64,000 bases of DNA from Nereocystis luetkeana. Its lineage: Eukaryota; Sar; Phaeophyceae; Laminariales; Laminariaceae. The notes below the pieces were generated by a model. The model did not search any database. It saw only the letters and a list, made by a program, of their open reading frames with translations, and had not been told where the DNA came from. Below, piece by piece: positions 57,601 to 64,000 of this stretch. Numbering within the stretch: position 1 is the stretch's first letter; the number at the start of each line of letters is the position of its first letter. A program made the position numbers and the translations under genes. The stretch covers positions 4,527,161-4,591,160 of the forward strand of contig JARUPZ010000030.1 in assembly GCA_031213475.1 (NCBI GenBank), in the 5' to 3' direction.

Positions 57601-60600
57601 ATGAATACACGAGGGTCCTTATATTTCCGGCCAGAGTGGTTTAAACGGTAGAAGTTCTCCCCATGAGGCGGTATGAGGAAGGCGGTATCCCGCTACAATG
57701 CGGTCAAAATCGCTTGGCGCGACTGGGGAATGGCACTCTTAACCTGGAATGAATCAGGCGGCTTCCCTCTATAAGGCGGTCATGTTGCTCTCTGGCACGC
57801 TACCGACTTACTGGGTGACCCCTGCTGTACGTTTAGCGACGAAACACAATTGAGTAGGAGTGCGGTGTTGTCCCTCGTTTAGTGTGGGCGTGAAAGTCTC
57901 GTAAAAGTTAGCAGGAGACGGCACTTTTCATCCCTTGACTTGACTAACGGTTACGTTCCATTTTGTTTTCCCCTTTACCGACACCAAGTACTACCAGGTA
58001 GGTTTTAGTGTGGAACACTCGGGTTCATAACGTTGCCCGGTGCGCCTGTTTTCCCCTTGATTGACCGTCTCCTGGCGTGTTTGAGTACGAGAAGTACTGG
58101 TGTGTCGCTGCGTCGCTGTGCGCTTGTTGTCGTACAATTCCGTGACGATCTTCCTTCGGGTCATTCAGGTGCATCACTGCGGTAAACATTAACCATAAAT
58201 ATATCTCTCTCTTTTTTCGGGGGAAAAACATGACAAAAATAAAATGAATCAGGTTCCGGCCAAGAGCGCGATGAGGGAAAGGCTGGCGAGCATGCTGTCG
58301 TCCCGCGTCAGGTTCAAACTCAGGAGCCTCTTCAACCCCCCACCGGAGCCCCTATCAAAGTCGGATGATGCCGTGTCCGACAGGCGGACGTTTCCGGGGA
58401 AGAGAGCCGGGATTCCCCCCCCGACGCACATCAGCAAGGTGATCATCACGAGCAGAACGTAGATACATACCAGGGACAGCAGTAGTACAGATTGTTATAT
58501 ACCAGTATGGAGTATAGAAGGGGTCCTGAGTTGGTCTCAAAAGCTTTTGAGTTGTGTGTCGTTTCCAAATACCGGGGATACGAAGCAAAACTCCCCGTCA
58601 ACGCAACGCAAAAAAAAAAAAAATGCGCGTATACGAATGCCCGTGATCCTGCGGCTCGCCGGAAGGCGGACCCTCCGCTTGGGCGACACGCTTCTGGTGA
58701 CTGTCTGTGCGATTCTTTGAAACCCTGTTCGTTGCGATGGCTTCCTCTATCCCCCAATCTCGAGTGATGTAAAAAAAATGCGATTCAGAGATGTCCCATA
58801 CGGCACTACCAAGCGGTAGATAGATGCCCATACCAAGCGGGACTCATCCTTTTATGGTAAAAGTAGTTGTGGCGCAACCGTGGTGCCCTATGTACCCACA
58901 CGACACAGGGGGGCGTGCGGTTTGGCGCAGGCGGCTTGCCTCTGCTGTGTCAGCTGCCCCTGCTCGTGGCCGCACCGTCGAAGCTGACGTCCCGTCGACC
59001 CCTTGCCTTTGGCTTCGTGTGTCGCGCTTTGCTGGGCTTGGACTGAACAAAACAGAAACGGCTCGAAAAAAAAACTAAGCAAACGCTATATACTTGAAAA
59101 AAAAATGTAAAAAAGCGGCCGTTTCAAAAGTGTATATATTGCGTTAGAACACAGGATTTTGCTTCAACTTTTTCTGCAGTATATACCTGGTAGTGTGTTG
59201 TTTTTCTACTCGCGGTGGAGAACCAAAGGGTTTCAATATTGTTAGGCGTTAGCTTGTTGTCTGCTCTTATCATGTAATCTTGTCATTTTGTGCTGTGATA
59301 TTCGCAGGTGCATGAGGTGGTGGAACTGACGCCGCCGATAGCGAAACGGGGTGTTTCCGATGCGCACCCGTACGACCACACCAAGGACGCCGCACCTAAC
59401 GCTGCCTTTTCAAGAGCATTGCGCTGGGTAAGATTTACCGTATGAAGTTATCCGCAAAGAGGGCGTGTTTAAAAAGGGTGTACAAGGCTCCGCATGGGTG
59501 GTGCCTGCCTGTTTTTTTTAATGCATGGCGTTATCTGCAAAGGAGGGCGTGTTCAGTGTGTATACCTGGTACCAGGTATAGGATACTGTACAAGGCTCTG
59601 CGCTGCCTTTTCCAGAGCATTGCACTGCGCTGGGTATTTTCGTAGGTGCGATTCAACGAGACCAGAAAGGGCCGGAGTCTTCTCGCGATGAAAACGCCTG
59701 CCGAGGCAAAAACCGTAGTGGGGAGGAAGGAGGAGAGCCTGCTGTTGTGCCCCGGATATGAGTTACGACTGTTAACCTTTATATGACTGCAGTCCCGTAT
59801 TGGGGACAAACTATTACGGGGGACCATAGTTAATAGGACCAAATATTGTTAGTAAAAATGATTCAATATATAGGTTTTTATGAATACCATAGGTCCTATT
59901 AACTATGGTCCCCCGCAATAGTCAAATTACAAACTATTGCGGGGGACCATAGTTAACCCCTTTAGAACCGCAGTCCCGTTTTGGGGACAATCCACTCTAA
60001 TTTCAAGTACTTTGTCCCCAAATCGGGACTACGGTTCTAAAGGGGTTAATAGGACCAAATATTGTTAGTAAAAATGGTTCAATATATAGGTTTTTATGTA
60101 TACCATAGGTCCTATTAACGATGGTCCCCCGCAATAGTCAAATTCTAAGCAAGTTGTTCCCCAAGACGGGACTGCGGTACTAAACGGGTTAAATGGAAGG
60201 AGAGATAAAAGGAGGGTGAATATGATGAATGGGGTGGGGGAAACAAACAAGCGAAAAGTGCGGTAGGTTGCGTACGAGGCTCCGCATGGGTGTCGGCATT
60301 CGCCAACACACAGTGCTCCAAGGGGGTAAATTGGGAAATAATTATTTTTGTTTTTAAATGCGTGAAGTTATGGAGTTGAAAAAAAGCAATCCTTCCCTCA
60401 AGTGTTGGAAAGTACGGCAGTGTACGAGCTTGCGATTTTCGGGCGGGCATGTGTGGCCAGACGATCCTGCTGATTTTGGAAAATACTGCGCAATTGTCGG
60501 TGGGATTTTTGTATCCAAAACCCTCCGTCCTTTTTCCTCTCCGGCGGCCTCTGTCTCCCGTCCCCGTCTTTTGTCGGCTGGTCAGCTGCACGGGTACTCC

Positions 60601-63128
60601 GACGGAAACGCCTCGGACCTGATTGCTGCGGCGGAGGTGTTCTTGACGGGGATCGGGGGCGGCAAAGGCAAACTCGACGAGGGAGCGGCGGTCGATCTGG
60701 CGGGGCAGCACGCGATCGCGGTCGCAGACGTAGCGGGCGGTGAGATACGGCATATATCCCCTCCAGGAGTTACATTTTTTGGGTACTATTACGGGGGACC
60801 ATAGTTGATAGGACCTGAGGTAAACACAAAAACCTATATATTTAACCATTTATACTAACAATATTGGGTCCTATTAACTATGGTCCCCCGTAATAGAGTC
60901 AAGCAGATGTTTCTGTAACTGTGCTGTACGTCTTGAGTAAATAGGGAAATATTGAGTTTCGACCCCTGTTGTCTTCTGTAAAAAGTGGTGGCATGCTCCG
61001 TAACTGCTAAGTATGCTCCCCCTCCCCCGCGAACGAAATGCTGTTAGTTCTGATTTTTTTTATCCCATACTACTTCCGAGTTCGTACGGTAGTAGAGTTT
61101 CCTCTCGATTTTTTTTGTTTTTCGATATGCCTCTGTTTGCGCTGCTTGCTGCTGTGCTATATGATTTGCCTATGCCTGATAAGAGCTGCAAAACGTTTAG
61201 CCCTCTTGCTTCTTCCGCTGTGTATGTTACGTTTTGCTCATCTAGATGTCTGCTATAAGGTCGAGCATTTCGTCGAAACTCGTACTTGTAAGCTGTGTGA
61301 TGTGTGATAATTCGATCGCGCGTATGTACGGCGGGTTTTGTATCACCTCATGAAGGATGTACATTCCTCATTGAGCGGAACACGTACTGCACTGTCTGCA
61401 AGCATCTTGGCACCAAGGCAAGCCTGTGAACCAGCGAGCTCCTTCTCTGTCCTCGTCTGTGCTTGAACCTCGGCTAATCCGACGCAGCGACCTCCGATCC
61501 CGTACGTAGCCCTCCACAATTATTTATGCTATTAGTATATGGGAGAGAGGTCTTTCCGAACGCGTCAAGGCTTATGTTGACCTAAATATACTAGTTTTAG
61601 TGTAGGGGGCAGTCAGTCAGGCAGTCAGTCAAGGGGCCAAACCGCGGTCTATCGGTATTTTTGGACGCGTCAAGGCCTATGCTGACCCTAATATATCAGT
61701 TTAAGTGTAGGGAGCGGTCAATCCAGGGACCAAACCGCTGCCTATCGTTTTTTTTGGACGTGTCAAGACCTCTTTTGAACAAAATATACCAGTCCAAGTG
61801 TGGGGGGGGCGATCAGTCAAGGAGTCGCACCGTGGTCTAGCTGTCGTTTTGGACGCACCATGGCCTCTTTGGACCTAAATACACCAGTTTTCGTGTAAGG
61901 AGGCGGTCAGTCGAGGGGGTCAAACCGAGGTTTTCTACTATTACTATTGAAGCATCTTTGTCGACAATGAATCGGTCTGCTTTTATCGGCACCTTGCTAG
62001 AGTCCCGGGGAGCTTTTTGCTGAATGCGATTTCGTACCCCCATTATCGTGACTCCGCCTCTTTTGCCCCCGTACGTCGTCCCGCCCAGCGTTCCGCGCGA
62101 GGGCCTTCGTGCGTTCTCTGCTTGAGTTGGAGGAGGTGGAGGAGGCAGTCGTCCAGGCGGGAGGGTGGCGCGATGTTGAAAAGCTCGCGTCGGCTTTGAG
62201 TGGGTGAGTTTCTTGTTCCGCTTTCTTGGGCTTTGAAGAGCGATCTGGTGCAAGGGATACGAGAAGAGGAAGAGAGAAGAGGTGGCTCGGACGGCGACGT
62301 CGTAAGGAGCAAGGGGAGGATGGATGGGGTGAACGGCCGTGGGGGGGTCAGCCTCACATTGGACGGAAGGAATATGGTTTTCGACTTTATTTTTCGTGTT
62401 ACGGCCGGAGCGGTCTGCACTATCTATATGTATGCCCGCACCACCGGCGAAGGCGTTGAAGGTGGGAATGTGTCACCCGCCCACCTTACACCCTATCCTA
62501 CCCTTCCCCTACCCTAGCCTACCCTTCCCTTCCCTTCCTCTACCCTACCCTACTTTACTCTACCCTATACTGCCTGCCCCACCCGCACCTACCCTATCCT
62601 ACCCTCCCTTACGCTACCCTACGCTACCCTACCCTATCCTACCCTATCCTACTTTGCTCTACCCTACCCTATCCTCCCCTACCCTATCGTGCCCTACCCT
62701 ACCCTACCCTACCCTACCATACCCTACCCTGCCCTACCCTACCTTACCCTACGCTGCCTCACCCTACCCTACCTACCCTATCCTACCCTATCCTACTCTA
62801 CCCTACCCTACCTTGCCCCACCCCACCCCACCCCATCTCACCCCACCCTAACATTCGCTACCCTAAGTCTCCTTGCCCGCACCGATGTGTCCGTTCCCAC
62901 CAACCTCAAATTGTTCTCAGGCTGAAGGGCTCCGCTGATATCGACCAGTCCCTCACTCTGCTGTCCGACGTCGGCGAGCTCAAGAGCTGGCTGCGCGCCG
63001 AGTCGCGCTGGCGGCATGGCCGACGGGCTGAGAGTGTCCTTCGAGAGCTGCTTGTGTTGCTCGTGCCGCTGTCCGAGAATCACAAGCGGCGATGGATGAC
63101 GACCGAAGCGTATCAGCGGCTGCGCGAG
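51621..63128 (+). CDS. large unidentified basic, phosphosite-rich protein, multi-exon, open at right edge
   Basis: Exons: 51621-54395, an uncertain one (54581-54669?), 54909-55033, 55973-56083, 56342-56691, 58253-58438, 59308-59427, 60586-60739, 62089-62203, 62921-63128 (donor GAG|GTGGGT). From 54909 on, all phases agree. Exon 1 (925 codons) has five Ser-rich modules (residues about 110-372), a poly-Ala run, and repeated basic phosphosite patches (KRRSVRRRSM, KRRRSSRRASM, RRRSSITPS, RRRSVRF). Two copies of an AGE(F/L)RG(V/T)V motif follow such patches, and there is an Arg-Ala-Ser repeat block (about 53940-54070). Later exons give LLLSLLVELVAAETC, KRKRVRFCSFDF, a helical segment (VTEAQQRLQEALQELRDE), SSRVRFKLRSLF and helical acidic parts. 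Three RVRF/SVRF sites fit the RVxF docking motif of protein phosphatase 1. I do not recognise the family. A nuclear scaffold role is a guess. Confidence 0.75.
51950..52735 (+). repeat. five coding Ser-rich modules with CAG/AGC tracts
   Basis: Five tandem modules of about 46-65 codons. Each runs TAEPESESQARE, then an Asn/Ser-rich run of variable length, then SASEEGMPLGCHQDMQAARQ. Length differences come from AGCAAC/CAG-type slippage. Other frames give poly-Gln and poly-Cys, which I treat as shadows. Confidence 0.85.
54610..54672 (+). repeat. (CTG/TGC)n tract
   Basis: About 16 GCT units read poly-Ala or poly-Cys. It lies in or beside an uncertain exon of the 51.6 kb gene. An exon 54581-54669 would satisfy the splice phases but would encode poly-Cys, so it stays doubtful. 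Confidence 0.8.
55068..55395 (+). repeat. repeat E copies with adjoining G-runs
   Basis: 55068-55150 (GTACTCATGTGTAGCTCGCC...CATTTGGCCATTGACCACGC, TTTCGAGACAGAG) and 55345-55390 (GTACTTCTTTGTTGCTTGCC...ATTTGACCATTCACC). Both are preceded by G-rich runs. Confidence 0.65.
56735..56965 (+). repeat. dispersed repeat F, third copy
   Basis: GATCTGTATGATCTGTATGA...GAGTTGGATCTGTACTGTAC...GGTGATCTAGATGACC, followed by (GATA)n. It parallels 26560-26790. Confidence 0.75.
57160..57330 (+). repeat. repeat E, long copy
   Basis: GTACTCATTTGTCGCATGCC...ATTTGACCATTGACCACGCA...CTCCTACTCCGAGTAGAGAC...TAATATATAGAAAAGACTTT. It parallels 46750-46920. Confidence 0.7.
57460..57639. mobile_element. M3-related element, longer variant
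   Basis: TA|CCACTCTGCCCGAGAATGTA on the left and CTTATATTTCCGGCCAGAGTGG on the right. The internal part repeats the terminal motif (GTATTTCCGGCCACTT), so it may be two M3 copies in tandem or nested. Confidence 0.6.
59814..59918. mobile_element. M1 MITE, complete, in outer M2
   Basis: TA|TTACGGGGGACC...GGTCCCCCGCAA|TA, exactly 105 bp. Confidence 0.9.
59937..60134. mobile_element. M1 MITE split by a second M2
   Basis: TA|TTGCGGGGGACC...GGTCCCCCGCAA|TA. An M2 (59957-60045) is inserted at its TTAA. Both ends share the G in place of A (TTGCGG/CCGCAA). Confidence 0.88.
59957..60045. mobile_element. M2 MITE, complete, TTAA target
   Basis: 89 bp, CCCCTTTAGAACCGCAGTCC...GGGACTACGGTTCTAAAGGGG, flanked by TTAA on both sides (59953-59956 and 60046-60049). 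The host M1 has a single TTAA there, so the duplication is real. TTAA targets and CCC-starting ends are the hallmark of the piggyBac superfamily. Confidence 0.88.
60789..60893. mobile_element. M1 MITE, complete
   Basis: CTA|TTACGGGGGACC...GGTCCCCCGTAA|TAG, 105 bp, just downstream of an exon donor of the 51.6 kb gene. Confidence 0.9.
61555..61935. repeat. repeat I tandem array, 4 units
   Basis: Units of about 92-104 bp starting GGACGCGTCAAGGCCT, then ATATACTAGTTTTAGTGTAG, GGCGGTCAGTCAAGGGG and CAAACCGCGGTCTA. It lies in the intron upstream of the exon at 62089. Confidence 0.88.
62485..62865. repeat. CCCTA / CCTAT pentamer-like array
   Basis: About 0.38 kb of degenerate TACCCTACCCTATCC units. 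It is not the 6-bp TTAGGG telomere repeat. It lies in the intron between the exons at 62089-62203 and 62921-63128. Confidence 0.9.
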
Positions 63129-63164
63129 GTGGGTCGGGTATAGTTATGTTTGTAGGAGACAGGT

Positions 63165-63540
63165 CTTTCGTAGGCACGTCAAGGCCTCTTCCGCCCCAAA
63201 TATACTAGTTTTGATGTAGGAGGGCGGTCAGTCAGGGGATCAAACCACGGTCTACCGGTAGTTTTGGACGCGTCAAGGCCTGCCTTGGCCTTAACATATA
63301 TACTAGTTTAATGTAGGGGCGGTCAGTCAAGAGGTCAAACCGCGGTCTACCGGTCTTTTTGGACGCGTCACAGCCTCTTTCGGCCTCAACATACTGGTTT
63401 TAGTGTAGGGGGCGGTCAGTCAAAGGGTTAGACTGCCGTCTACCGGTATATTGGACGCATCAAGGCCTCCTTTGGCCTTAACGTACTAGCTTTAGGGTAG
63501 AGAGCGATCAGTCACGGGGCCAAACCGCGGTCTCCAATAG
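63165..63540. repeat. repeat I tandem array, 4 units, second locus
   Basis: The same unit as 61555-61935, starting right after the donor at 63129. The two arrays flank the two exons 62089-62203 and 62921-63128. Confidence 0.88.
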
Positions 63541-63900
63541 GGTGTATGTGGTGGGGCGTTTGTAATCTGGTGTGGCATTCTGATCGAGCATAAAAGCTAT
63601 CATAGTGCATGAGTCATGTTGTGGTTTTGGGTTTTTCGTTTTTCGACACTGGTTGGTGTGCTGTCTTTCTGGAGAATGAAGGCTAGGCCAGGGTTTAGCC
63701 TTTGATGACCTATTTACTGTGCGTCGGCGTCCTTTGCACGATGAAGAGTCAGGTGTTGGCGTGTTCATGTTTTTTTGTTCCTCTATCCACTTCGTAGTGC
63801 CATTATCCGTGTTTAGCTGCCTCTCACTGATTCCCTCTGGCTTCGTCTGTACCTTCGAAACGTCTCTAAAGCCCCCAAAAGGGGTTTAATAGTGACACTA
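63541..63900. other. no exon recognised (presumed intron)
   Basis: Downstream of the last supported exon of the 51.6 kb gene, which ends in a donor. No stop codon-bearing terminal exon is visible before the window ends. Confidence 0.5.
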
Positions 63901-64000
63901 TTACGGGGGATCATAGTTAATAGGACCTATGGTATACATAAAAACCTACCAGTATATATTTAACCATTTTTACCAACAATATTTGGTCCTGTTGACTATG
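63901..64000. mobile_element. M1 MITE, cut by window end, with TACCAGTA insertion
   Basis: CTA|TTACGGGGGATC... The centre reads ACC-TACCAGTA-TATATT (63947-63954) where other copies read ACC-TA-TATATT, a clean gain of CCAGTA at a TA. Confidence 0.87.

Larger units (their letters stand above)
59776..60188. mobile_element. M2 MITE (outer), TTAA target, split by two M1
   Basis: Flanked by TTAA at 59772-59775 and 60189-60192. The arms contain GACTGCAGTCCCGTATTGGGGA and TTCCCCAAGACGGGACTGCG (positions about 59785-59806 and 60158-60177). Inside are M1 copies at 59814-59918 and 59937-60134. Confidence 0.8.
59643..60250 (+). mobile_element. SINE fragment hosting nested M2 and M1 elements
   Basis: 59643-59771 resembles the SINE 3' body (CTTCTCGCGATGAAAAC, GGAGAGCCTGCTGT, CCCCGGATATGAGTTACGA). 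60193-60250 resembles its end (GGAAGGAGAGATAAAAGG, ATGATGAATGGGGTG). Everything between is later insertions, listed separately. Confidence 0.65.

Noticed and set aside
62339..62851. Tyr-Pro-Thr-Leu-Pro repeat protein
   Set aside because: A translation of the CCCTA array in an intron.
51621..63128. Naming the 51.6 kb gene as the kinetochore scaffold KNL1
   Set aside because: RVxF motifs and repeated phosphosites are too common. I see no convincing MELT array or RWD domain.

Overview
This is nuclear DNA of an intron-rich eukaryote, most likely a brown alga (Phaeophyceae; Ectocarpus-like) or a close photosynthetic stramenopile. Three things point there. One gene carries a bipartite signal plus transit presequence with the FVAP cleavage motif of red-derived secondary plastids. 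A PIBF1/CEP90 centriole gene implies a flagellated stage. Exons are short (about 50-400 nt) with GT-AG introns of about 0.3-4 kb full of microsatellites, poly-G/poly-C runs and small transposons. There are no bacterial operons, ribosome binding sites or CRISPR arrays.

Layout. 0.55-2.45 kb: tentative minus-strand two-exon gene. 3.06-9.86 kb: four-exon plus-strand gene for a 120-residue plastid-targeted protein. 9.9-13.4 kb: intergenic, with tRNA-derived SINEs and MITEs. 13.49-26.21 kb: nine-exon plus-strand TauE/SafE membrane transporter (553 aa). 26.2-31.1 kb: convergent intergenic region made mostly of minisatellites. 31.10-49.38 kb: minus-strand PIBF1/CEP90 orthologue in 16 exons whose splice phases all agree; its first exon(s) may lie at 50.5-51.1 kb. 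51.62-63.13 kb and beyond: divergent plus-strand gene for a large unidentified basic, phosphosite-rich protein. It is still open at the right edge.

Mobile DNA. I resolve three small palindromic families. M1 is about 105 bp, has TA target duplication and termini TTACGGGGGACC. M2 has TTAA target duplication and CCC termini, so it is piggyBac-like. M3 is about 78 bp, has TA target duplication and termini CCACTCTG / CAGAGTGG. They are nested in one another and in a SINE, which fixes their exact ends. A 9-bp palindrome TACCWGGTA occurs about 29 times by my hand count, where about 0.5 is expected. It has exactly the structure expected of M3 excision scars (TA + CCA/GG or CC/TGG + TA). Two M1 copies carry it as a clean insertion at a TA. 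This is the most interesting inference in the window.

The genes show no shared pathway. CEP90 and the 51.6 kb gene are head to head, and the tentative 2.4 kb gene and the plastid gene are head to head, so each pair could share a promoter region. All exon models are hand-made from splice signals, reading phase and remembered family sequences. No transcript evidence was available.
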